Below, piece by piece: positions 22,852 to 29,070 of a stretch of 29,070 nt of DNA; the first letter of the stretch is position 1; each line of letters starts with the position of its first letter. The notes under the pieces are model-generated. The model was not told the DNA's origin and did not search any database. It worked only from the letters and a program-made list of their open reading frames with translations. The translations under genes and the position numbers were made by a program. Source of the DNA: Stigonema ocellatum SAG 48.90 = DSM 106950 (GTDB lineage Bacteria; Cyanobacteriota; Cyanobacteriia; Cyanobacteriales; Nostocaceae); assembly GCA_016903675.1 (NCBI GenBank), contig JADQBA010000115.1, positions 1 through 29,070 on the forward strand, read 5' to 3'.

Positions 22852-22955
22852 AGTTAGGAGTTAGGAGTTAGGAGTTAGGAGTTAGGAGTTATTAATTAAC
22901 TTTTTCACTCTTGATTCTTTTTTTTATTCCTCACTCCTCACTCCTCATTCCTAAC
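22852..22955. repeat. Facing GGAGTTA and CTCACTCC tracts between moaA and rpsD
   Basis: Six GGAGTTA units (about 22853-22892) face a run of CCTCACTCC units (about 22928-22955) across an AT-rich loop with an eight-base T run. The two genes converge here, so the large potential hairpin may end both transcripts. Confidence 0.7.
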
Positions 22956-22959
22956 TTTC

Positions 22960-23568
22960 TTAGGCTTGTCGTGAGTAGTATTCCACCACAAGCAGTTCAT
23001 TGACTTGTAGCGCCACCCACTCGCGCTCAATGACACCGTTGACTTTGCCAGCCAGCTTGTTTTTGTCAAACTCCAAATGGCTGGGGAGGTTAGCCAAACC
23101 AGGATATTGCAAGTTAGTAGTAACCAACTGCCTGGATTTTTCCCGGTTTCTGACTGCAATTTCCTCTCCAGGACGGCACTGGTAACTGGGAATATTGACT
23201 ACGCGACCGTTGATTGTCACATGTCCGTGATTCACCAGTTGACGAGCTGCTGGAATAGTAGGAGCCATTCCCATGCGGAAAATGGTATTATCCAAGCGCA
23301 TTTCTAAGAATTGCAGCAGAACTTGTCCAGTGGAGCCGGTTACGCGTCTGGCTTTACGGACATAGCGTAGCAGTTGGCTTTCAGTCAAACCATAATTAAA
23401 CCGAAGTTTTTGCTTTTCCTCCAAGCGGACGGCGTATTCAGAGCGCTTCTTGCGGTTCTGACCATGCTGACCAGGTGGATAAGCTCGTCTGGCGCTTTTA
23501 CGAGTTAGGCCAGGTAAGTCGCCTAGACGACGTACAACTCTAAGGCGAGGTCCTCTATATCGGGAGAT
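22960..23568 (-). CDS. rpsD: 30S ribosomal protein S4, AUC start
   Basis: S4 binds 16S rRNA early in 30S assembly. The protein reads as the usual 202 residues: 'SRYRGPRLRVVRRLGDLPGL' at the start, 'YPPGQHGQN', the S4 RNA-binding domain ('EMRLDNTIFRMGMAPTIPAA', 'NHGHVTINGRVVNIPSY') and the end 'LLVVEYYSRQA'. The codon at the position of Met1 is ATC (23566-23568), with AAAGGA five bases before it and an in-frame TAA three codons upstream. No ATG, GTG or TTG exists between that TAA and the conserved N-terminus; starting at the first ATG (23424) would lose 48 conserved residues. Either translation begins at AUC or the base is a sequencing error. Confidence 0.92.
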   Translation of the reverse strand: MSRYRGPRLRVVRRLGDLPGLTRKSARRAYPPGQHGQNRKKRSEYAVRLEEKQKLRFNYGLTESQLLRYVRKARRVTGSTGQVLLQFLEMRLDNTIFRMGMAPTIPAARQLVNHGHVTINGRVVNIPSYQCRPGEEIAVRNREKSRQLVTTNLQYPGLANLPSHLEFDKNKLAGKVNGVIEREWVALQVNELLVVEYYSRQA

Positions 23569-23880
23569 GAGTTTCCTTTAATCTAATGCTGCTCAATTTT
23601 TCCCACGACATATCATTATACACTATATTCGGGAGTTGGGGAGTGGGGAGTGGGGAGTGGGGAGTGGGGGGGTGGGGGAGTGGGGGAGTGGGGAATGGGG
23701 AGTCGGGAGTTAGGAATTAATTCATAATTCATAATTCATAATTCATAATTCAGATGAGGTAGCATAGCCTTGGGTGTTTGGGCCAGAACGGAAATGTTAG
23801 GAAACACAGAGAGCAAATATATGGACAGCCTTAAAATTGGAGAACCTCCCTTTCAAAAACAGGGAGGTTCGGTCTACACA
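23569..23880. other. Intergenic region with G-rich and AATTCAT tandem repeats
   Basis: After the rpsD leader come about nine GGGGAGT-type units (23635-23705; guanine runs of four or more could form quadruplexes) and four ATTCATA heptamers (about 23717-23752). The last 60 bases are the leader of the Cys-patterned gene, with the hairpin at 23842-23870. In-frame ATGs at 23803 and 23821 exist but I do not favour them. Confidence 0.65.
23842..23870 (+). promoter_or_regulatory. Leader hairpin burying a Shine-Dalgarno
   Basis: GAACCTCCCT (23842-23851) pairs perfectly with AGGGAGGTTC (23861-23870) over a nine-base loop. The only Shine-Dalgarno-like sequence before the ATG at 23881, GGGAGG, is inside the 3' arm. 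The stem would hide it, so translation may depend on melting or on an RNA or protein that opens the stem. Confidence 0.6.
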
Positions 23881-24576
23881 ATGTTAAGTACTAAAGCAAT
23901 TGGGTTGTTTGCACCAGTGTTGGCAATGGCTGGATGGTTGGCAATGTCCTTACCCAGTACGGCTGTTACGGCCACTTCCTACAATACGGATGTTAACGCC
24001 TCTTATTACAATGAATACCGTGTTTGTGCTGCTCGACTTTTAAGTGTGAACGTCGCTGCGGAAGCAGCATCACAAGCTTGTGCCACAGCACTGCGTCCAA
24101 GGGATGTGTCTTCCTGCGTAGTTAAAATTCAGCGACGAACACAAATTCCAGCTACAGATGCGCTGTCATCCTGTAGCCGATCCCGTTTTCCTAGGGATTT
24201 AGCTAGTTGTGCAGTGGGTATCAACCAGTATTCTAAGGAGGCAGTTAACCCACAGGTTTTAGATTACTGTGGTCGTAGTTTGTCGCCGGTGCGCTTTGCT
24301 CAGTGTGTAGTGGGTTTGCGTGCTGAAATCGACTATGCCCCTATCCGGGCGATGAATACTTGTATTGATGCGAGCGATCGCATCAGCGGCTTTTTGCCTT
24401 CTTTTATCCCAGCTAGCGCAACTCCAGCCAATATCCCAACTCCAGTCAATATCCCAACTCAAGAAAATCCCTCAATTCCAGCCAATCCACCGGGTGTCTC
24501 AACTCCGCAAAATCCAGGCGGCGCAACTCAACAAAATCCAGGCGATCTAACTCCTGTAAATCCAGGCAGCAAATAA
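23881..24576 (+). CDS. Secreted Cys-patterned repeat protein with Pro/Asn-rich tail
   Basis: A 231-residue protein when started at 23881. Residues 1-30 are a signal peptide ('MLSTKAIGLFAPVLAMAGWL', Ala-rich end). Residues 40-165 hold repeats of about 40 residues with a Cys near each end ('CAARLL...ACATALRPRDVSSCVV', 'LSSCSRSRFPRDLASCAVGI', 'LDYCGRSLSPVRFAQCVVGL'), probably disulphide-bonded helical pairs. Residues 175-231 are a low-complexity tail of Pro, Asn, Thr and Gln. I do not recognise a named family; similar proteins may exist in other cyanobacteria. It converges with hetR. The longer frame from 23770 is possible, but it would put a hydrophilic stretch before the signal peptide. Confidence 0.75.
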   Translation: MLSTKAIGLFAPVLAMAGWLAMSLPSTAVTATSYNTDVNASYYNEYRVCAARLLSVNVAAEAASQACATALRPRDVSSCVVKIQRRTQIPATDALSSCSRSRFPRDLASCAVGINQYSKEAVNPQVLDYCGRSLSPVRFAQCVVGLRAEIDYAPIRAMNTCIDASDRISGFLPSFIPASATPANIPTPVNIPTQENPSIPANPPGVSTPQNPGGATQQNPGDLTPVNPGSK

Positions 24577-24621
24577 AAGCAGACAACAGTTGACGACGAG
24601 CTGTGTGACGCTTGTTAGGTA

Positions 24622-24644
24622 TTCCGAAGTTTAGGACTTCGGAA
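24622..24644. terminator. Hairpin between convergent genes
   Basis: TTCCGAAGT and ACTTCGGAA pair perfectly over a five-base loop, about 45 bases after the Cys-patterned gene and 120 before the hetR stop on the other strand. A bidirectional terminator is plausible, though no T-run follows. Confidence 0.45.
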
Positions 24645-24766
24645 GCCCTACAGCAATTTTCTCAGTGCCACAGGAAACTGCCCGTCGTCGATGCTCGAAC
24701 TTCCGATGTTGAATCAAGTATGAGGAGATCAACGTGGGTATATTCGATTCGTGAAAATTTTTCGCT

Positions 24767-25666
24767 TTAGTCTTCTTTTTTGCCAAAAACCATCTGTAAA
24801 ATCATGTGCACTCCACCGTCTTGGTGATATCTATCTGCCCAAGAGCGAATTAGTTCATCCAATTCTTCCATAGCCTGCTCCATTTTTTCTGGTGGGATAT
24901 CTAATTCTTCTAAGATTCGCATTGCACCATGCCGCCGTTCTGCCCAATCTTTCATCATCCGGAAATACCGGGCGGTATCTTCCACCATGATGTAAGTACG
25001 CTCCTGCTCGTCAGCAGGGGCATAGAAAGGACGAGTCAGCGCGTAGAATGGCATTCCCCAAGGAGAATCAATCCGTGTCACAGTGCCAGAGTAAAGCAGA
25101 CGGCGTTTAATGTGTTCCGCCAAGGCTTCACTTAAAGGCATCTGGTTATGAGGGGGCATGTCCTCTTGCGATCGCTTATGCAGAAATTCAATCAACTCCA
25201 GAAACTCAAAGGAGGTGACTATCTGGGCGTCGGGCAAATTTGCAGGCAGTTTCTGCTCAATTTGCTTTTTTTCTTCAGATGTCAGGCTTGTACCAGGCAC
25301 ACGCGAACGACCAGGTCGCCAAGGAAACTTTTCCATCCAGACATAAGGGAATTGAATCAGATAGCGTGGTTCCTGAGAACCCAGCATCTTCAGAAGTTTG
25401 CCCTCAGTCAAGGCAAGTCTGACTTCTTCAACAATGATTTTCACCCGCTTCGGCTCAAGGTGATGCAAATGCCCTGTCATCCGCAGGTTTTGTCCCTGTT
25501 CCAGATAGGTCATGTAAATGGCACACTTTGCTGCCGTTGCTGCCGCATCTAAAAATGCCCCATGCCTGTGTCCACTAGTCCGCATGGCGCTAAAAGCCAG
25601 ATAAAGCATGATCTGATCCATAGCACTAGGGCCAAGACGTTTGATCAGATCTACGTCGTTACTCAT
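24767..25666 (-). CDS. hetR: Heterocyst master regulator HetR
   Basis: A 299-residue dimeric DNA-binding protein that drives vegetative cells into nitrogen-fixing heterocysts and is inhibited by PatS/HetN RGSGR-type peptides. Residues known to matter in Anabaena HetR are all present at the same numbers: Cys48, Ser152, Ser179, Arg223, Asp230, Glu253, Glu254 and Asp256. Length is standard. The protein starts MSNDVDLIKRLGPSAMDQIM. No Shine-Dalgarno is clear. A long upstream region (25667-26587) with two palindromes fits the several promoters known for hetR in Anabaena. No patS-like gene was found nearby. Confidence 0.98.
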   Translation of the reverse strand: MSNDVDLIKRLGPSAMDQIMLYLAFSAMRTSGHRHGAFLDAAATAAKCAIYMTYLEQGQNLRMTGHLHHLEPKRVKIIVEEVRLALTEGKLLKMLGSQEPRYLIQFPYVWMEKFPWRPGRSRVPGTSLTSEEKKQIEQKLPANLPDAQIVTSFEFLELIEFLHKRSQEDMPPHNQMPLSEALAEHIKRRLLYSGTVTRIDSPWGMPFYALTRPFYAPADEQERTYIMVEDTARYFRMMKDWAERRHGAMRILEELDIPPEKMEQAMEELDELIRSWADRYHQDGGVHMILQMVFGKKED

Positions 25667-25774
25667 ATTACAAAAGGATGAATAGAAGGTTTACACAATT
25701 TTTCAGTCAAAGTAAAGCTGGTAGTATACACCCTACTGAAGTCCATGTCTGCACTTCAGATTATTTATTATGCG

Positions 25775-25807
25775 TTAATTATGAGTCCTTTGGGTAATCA
25801 TAATTAA
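25775..25807. promoter_or_regulatory. Inverted repeat TTAATTATGA-N13-TCATAATTAA upstream of hetR
   Basis: Ten-base perfect arms, about 110-140 bases before the hetR ATG. It could be an operator or a hairpin in transcripts starting further upstream. No known factor can be assigned. Confidence 0.45.
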
Positions 25808-25901
25808 GTATTTTATCGGATTTTCTGGCATATATTCAAAAGCACTACAGAAAAGTGGATTTGCCTTACCAGAATCAATGCAAGCTACTCTTACACAAGC
25901 G

Positions 25902-25934
25902 AGCGAGGTTTTATAGGCTTTTCAGCCCCTCGCT
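25902..25934. promoter_or_regulatory. Inverted repeat AGCGAGG-N19-CCTCGCT, candidate regulator site
   Basis: Seven-base arms about 236-268 bases upstream of hetR; read toward hetR it includes GCGAGGGGCTG. HetR is known to bind inverted sequences with GAGGGG-like halves upstream of hetP, and hetR of Anabaena has a HetR-dependent start near -271. Identity as a HetR site is inference, because the spacing is longer than in the hetP site. Confidence 0.35.
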
Positions 25935-26513
25935 GACAGAACTTCTATGTTCGGGTGGGCATCATCCAGTATAGAGTACCTCAGAAACTATCAAAACAAA
26001 GATTATTCTTATCAAGTTAACAGAATTTGGGTGATGCTGTTTTCGATCCCGATGTGAAGATTGCCTTTTTATCTTGGTTCAAAGTTTTTAGCACAAGTGG
26101 TATGCCGCCATCATTGGGGTAAACACTAGCTTCTAGACTTGCTGCGCAAGATTTACCCCTGTTACCCCTCTCTCCAATTCTTGCCGTTGAATGGAAGTCG
26201 GAGTCAGCCTGTTGTCTTGGAACTCTAGAAAGGGGAGACGGCGTCTGGTGAAATGCCATCTCGAAAATCTACAGTGATTGTCTTGGCAATATCGAGAGTG
26301 GGCTTGAGGAAAAATCATAGACCTCAAGTAGAGGAGATTATTCAAAGTTCGGAAAACCTCTTATTTTGGACAATATTCTTGCCAATAGTACCAACTTGTA
26401 TCAATAACTTATGTTAAAAAGACTACAAAATTAAATTGTTATATTTCTTTATAAAAATTTTGAATTCGACAATCAAATTGAGAATTTAATTGCCAATTTG
26501 ATTAAGGTGTAAG

Positions 26514-26586
26514 TAGGTCGGCGTGAATAATTAAAGGTTTGTAGTAAGCGTTCTCACAAGAAGTTACATTTATTCATGCCGACTTA
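26514..26586. repeat. GTCGGC-GTGAATAA inverted repeat after the EamA gene
   Basis: TAGGTCGGCGTGAATAA (26514-26530) and TTATTCATGCCGACTTA (26570-26586) are inverted repeats with two mismatches. The element ends one base before the EamA stop codon and may act as its terminator. A half copy is at about 2587. Confidence 0.7.
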
Positions 26587-26587
26587 G

Positions 26588-28456
26588 TTAACTGATATTT
26601 CTCGAAGGTTTGACTCGATTTCGGATTTTTTCAAAGCTAAAAGCACCCGCCCCTAAAGTAACTAGCAAAACTCCCAAAACCTGCGCAGGCTCTAAGGTTT
26701 CCTGAATAATCAACCCGGCCAAAATTACGGTTAAAGCTGGGACGATAGCACCGAAAATTGCTGCCTGGTTTGCACCAATTTTGCGAATCCCAAAATTATT
26801 GAACAAATAACCTAAGAGTGTCAGTACACCAAGGATGAAAGCACTTAAAATGAGTTCTAGGAAGTGAGTGGGGTTAATTTGGAGGCTCCAGTCCTGTGGT
26901 AAAGGCAGCATCAAACTGAGTAAGGACAACAGGAGCATGGTGGCGAAGTTAATTAAGGTGAATGTCACTGGATGCAGCTTGGCAGCACATATACGCGTAA
27001 GAAGCACATAGAAAGCAAAAGCTATTCCCGAAGCAATTGCTGTGGTACTCTCCAAAAGGGTATTACCCATGCCAATGCTTGTAGAACCACCCAAAACTAG
27101 TAACTCACCCAAGCCAATGGAGGTGAGTGCACCAGAGGCATATAAAGTCAGGCGATCGCGGAACAGGAACCACGACAATAGTCCGCTGATCATTGGATAG
27201 ACAAAGAAAAGTGCGATCGCCATTCCAGTTGCGACTTTACCAATGGCAAGGTAGATGAGCACTTGAGACAAAAACAAAAAGCACCCGCTCACTATCGACA
27301 ACACCAACACCTGTTTTGTAATTGCCTTGTTAGAAGTAGGACGACTTCGGGCTGAGTCAATGAGGTTTTGTAAGTCTTGCCATACGCGTGGATGTAATAT
27401 AGGAGCCAAGAGTAGCATCAGCGGTACAACCACCAGCATCCGTAACATCAAAATTAATAGAGAATTGCCCAAAGTTGGCGTTATCAAGCGTTCCACCTCA
27501 AACACCCCGAAAATGCGGAAACCTGGATGGAAAATCACCTTGATAGCTACGTTGTAAACAGACGCCACAAGCGTTGACAACACAATCAGCCATAAACCCG
27601 TGGTTGCTAAGGACAAGGTTCCTATTTGCCCTGATGGTGGTTGCTCTGGCGTTGGCGTAGCAGCAGGAGAATCTGTAGTTTCATTCTGCGATTTCCTGGG
27701 AGGAAGAGAACTCACAGGGGTGGCTGCTTTTGGTGGCCTACTCAGGGGTGGTGCTGGTTGTGGGCTACTGTCTAGTTGCAACTTTGTTGTCGCCTCAAAG
27801 GAATTATTACTAGGCTTTTGCCTTATGGGTTCAAACTGAGGAGGAGGCGCTTGTGGGATTGTTGTTTGGGGAGTGTCTTGTGTTTTTCCTAGTTCCCTAC
27901 GAAGGCTATTAACCAAATCTGCCAAAATAGCTTCCCCTTGCTGCTGTTGGCTTTGCATCCGTGACAGCTGTTCAAAAAAACTACTTTGATAGTTTTTAAG
28001 CTCCTGTTGCAGTGTGTTAAAGGTAATGGTAAGAGTGTCATCTAGAGAGCCAAGGACATGTTCTGCTTTCTTATTATCATTAATGTGGGCTGAACTAGAG
28101 GTTCCGTTAGCGACCGAGACACCCTGTATTGCTTGGTTAGCTAAATTCTCCAATGAGGATTGCAGTTGGGAAGATATATGATTTGCTAAAACTTGCGCCA
28201 GCTGACGTACCAATGCTTGCTGCTCACTTATCTGCCGCCCCTCCTGTAACTCTTGCTTTTGCTCTTGCAGCAGTTTAATATCATCAGCTAAGCGGTTTTT
28301 TTCCATTTGCAGCTGCAAGACATCTTCCTGCAACGACTTGAGCAAATTACGCTGGATAATTTGCAATTCCTCAGTTACAGCACGTAGAGCAGTTTCTGCT
28401 GCCCCATATGGATCGCCCTGGTGCGGGTTGTCTGGTCGCTTCTCAAATCGCCCCAT
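26588..28456 (-). CDS. EamA (DMT-type) transporter with N-terminal coiled coil
   Basis: A 622-residue protein in three parts. Residues about 20-95 are a long coiled coil ('EDVLQLQMEKNRLADDIKLL', 'QEQKQELQEGRQISEQQALV') and 100-185 are further helical. Residues about 190-275 are a Pro/Gln/Ser-rich linker. Residues about 280-612 hold ten hydrophobic helices in two EamA halves, as in drug/metabolite transporters ('GKVATGMAIALFFVYPMISG', 'IGANQAAIFGAIVPALTVIL'). Usual EamA proteins are about 300 residues, so the first half is extra. The fusion is continuous, with no frameshift. Substrate is unknown. The cytoplasmic coiled coil may oligomerise the carrier or tether it to a partner. Confidence 0.85.
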   Translation of the reverse strand: MGRFEKRPDNPHQGDPYGAAETALRAVTEELQIIQRNLLKSLQEDVLQLQMEKNRLADDIKLLQEQKQELQEGRQISEQQALVRQLAQVLANHISSQLQSSLENLANQAIQGVSVANGTSSSAHINDNKKAEHVLGSLDDTLTITFNTLQQELKNYQSSFFEQLSRMQSQQQQGEAILADLVNSLRRELGKTQDTPQTTIPQAPPPQFEPIRQKPSNNSFEATTKLQLDSSPQPAPPLSRPPKAATPVSSLPPRKSQNETTDSPAATPTPEQPPSGQIGTLSLATTGLWLIVLSTLVASVYNVAIKVIFHPGFRIFGVFEVERLITPTLGNSLLILMLRMLVVVPLMLLLAPILHPRVWQDLQNLIDSARSRPTSNKAITKQVLVLSIVSGCFLFLSQVLIYLAIGKVATGMAIALFFVYPMISGLLSWFLFRDRLTLYASGALTSIGLGELLVLGGSTSIGMGNTLLESTTAIASGIAFAFYVLLTRICAAKLHPVTFTLINFATMLLLSLLSLMLPLPQDWSLQINPTHFLELILSAFILGVLTLLGYLFNNFGIRKIGANQAAIFGAIVPALTVILAGLIIQETLEPAQVLGVLLVTLGAGAFSFEKIRNRVKPSRNIS

Positions 28457-28968
28457 TGGTTTCTACCCTCTGACCGAATAATTATTAATTCGTAATCCGT
28501 AACGAAAGTCCAAGCCCCTCAATTTATTGATGGAGGAAATTATTTTTTCCTTGTTTCAGCACAAGCGGATTCATACGTGGGTTAATAATTACGAATTACG
28601 AATTATAAATTACGAATTATGTTCAACCCTTGACTAATTTGCAGCTTTGTGTTCTTACCGCCCCTCATCTTAGTAATAGTTCCAGTACTGTGCCAGATAA
28701 AGTGAACAGCTTAAATGAGCTCTTGTCAAGAGAGATTTTTCCCTAACTTTAGTTATGGGGTTCCCCTACACCCCACTGACTATAAGTCACACTTATTTAA
28801 AAAATATCATAAAAAGGGGAGTGGGGAGTGGGGGAGTGGGGGAGTGGGGGAGTGGGGGAGTGGGGGTGTAGGGGTGTAGGGGTCTTTCTTTCATTCATAG
28901 CCCTGCCTCCCCATTCCCCACTCCCCATTCCCCACTCCCCACTCCCCACTCCCCACTCCCCACTCTTG
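28457..28968. other. 512-bp intergenic region with heptamer repeats
   Basis: No gene. AATTCGTAAT/ATTACGAATT heptamers occur at about 28480-28500 and 28588-28620 in opposite orientation. The purine/pyrimidine mirror tract lies at 28816-28965. The promoter of the EamA gene should lie in the first 200 bases. Confidence 0.6.
28816..28965. repeat. GGGGAGT tract facing CCCCACT tract
   Basis: About nine G-rich heptamers and octamers (28816-28881) are followed, after a 30-base spacer, by about eight CCCCACT/CCCCATT units (28911-28965). Each can pair with the other as a hairpin of some 50 bp, and the G-rich strand could form quadruplexes. Confidence 0.8.
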
Positions 28969-29070
28969 TTAAGGATAAATTAGGATTTTGTAAGTTTCGG
29001 GAGTCGGAGATATTGCCTGTTCGACAGCTGCTGATAAATCCTGCAATGGATAACGATCGCTAATTAACGC
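28969..29070 (-). CDS. C-terminal end of a probable zinc-type alcohol dehydrogenase (partial)
   Basis: Only the last 33 codons are in the window; the gene runs off the right edge. The translation 'ISDRYPLQDLSAAVEQAI' ending 'YKILIYP' has the pattern of the C-terminal helix and last strand of medium-chain (zinc-type) dehydrogenases. Too little is present to name a substrate. The stop TAA lies right beside the CCCCACT tract. Confidence 0.45.
   Translation of the reverse strand, partial: ALISDRYPLQDLSAAVEQAISPTPETYKILIYP

Larger units (their letters stand above)
25667..26587. other. 921-bp hetR upstream region
   Basis: No supported gene. Overlapping minus-strand frames at 26017-26345 lack motifs, and a plus-strand frame of about 30 codons ending at 26120 is too short to judge. 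The palindromes at 25775-25807 and 25902-25934 are the main structures on the hetR side. The stretch 26360-26500 is very AT-rich, and a GTCGGC inverted repeat closes the region at 26514-26586. I did not find a perfect NtcA site (GTA-N8-TAC). Confidence 0.55.

Noticed and set aside
23637..23755. CRISPR-like regular repeats
   Set aside because: The units are seven bases with no spacers, that is, simple tandem repeats of the cyanobacterial heptamer type. The same holds for the tracts at 7362, 22852 and 28816.
26017..26345. Two overlapping minus-strand frames upstream of hetR
   Set aside because: They overlap in different frames, lack ribosome binding sites and lie in a probable long control region; neither contains an RGSGR-like peptide.
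24577..26587. patS or another hetR-linked inhibitor gene near hetR
   Set aside because: I saw no short frame ending in RGSGR or a close variant; in known genomes patS is not adjacent to hetR.

Overview
The window is chromosomal DNA of a filamentous, heterocyst-forming cyanobacterium of the Nostocales (Nostoc/Calothrix/Tolypothrix type). The evidence is a complete hetR, two psaK genes for photosystem I, the cyanobacterial alkane-forming pair aar/ado, many HIP1 octamers (GCGATCGC), and abundant heptameric tandem repeats of the GGAGTTA / GGGGAGT kind. I see no rRNA, tRNA, CRISPR array or complete transposase gene. Species cannot be told from the sequence alone.

Layout. Bases 1-11818 are mostly housekeeping: a DUF1838 protein, a CBS-containing M50 metalloprotease, two psaK genes, trpF, folE, an SDR reductase, accA, acyl-ACP reductase (aar), aldehyde-deformylating oxygenase (ado), a lone sugar-type ABC permease and an MFS transporter. 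ado, aar, accA and the SDR gene share a strand and bring malonyl-CoA supply (accA) next to the two-step acyl-ACP to aldehyde to alkane route.

Bases 11819-21857 are accessory and repeat-rich. They hold an orphan AbrB-like protein, a 352-codon ParB-like HTH protein, a three-gene cassette of small proteins (the last one frameshifted), a PIN toxin/antitoxin pair with an antitoxin remnant, an Rpn-type nuclease remnant, and two copies of a module made of a decayed TPR-CHAT gene followed by a secreted trypsin-like protease. Many short palindromic or MITE-like elements lie between them. One is a 109-bp element with 23-bp imperfect inverted ends and an 8-bp target duplication. A 68-bp piece of moaA is also copied 6 kb away.

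Bases 21858-29070 return to core genes: moaA, rpsD (apparently starting with AUC), a secreted Cys-patterned protein whose Shine-Dalgarno sits in a hairpin, hetR with a long palindrome-bearing upstream region, an EamA transporter fused to a coiled coil, and the C-terminal end of a probable alcohol dehydrogenase.

Most unusual points: the AUC start of rpsD; the duplicated CHAT/trypsin-like protease module, each copy bracketed by same-orientation repeats; the array of four different perfect palindromes at 14736-14857; and the moaA fragment copy. No complete new defence or mobile system is proven. The CHAT/protease module is the best candidate for an undescribed system, but its CHAT partners are broken here.
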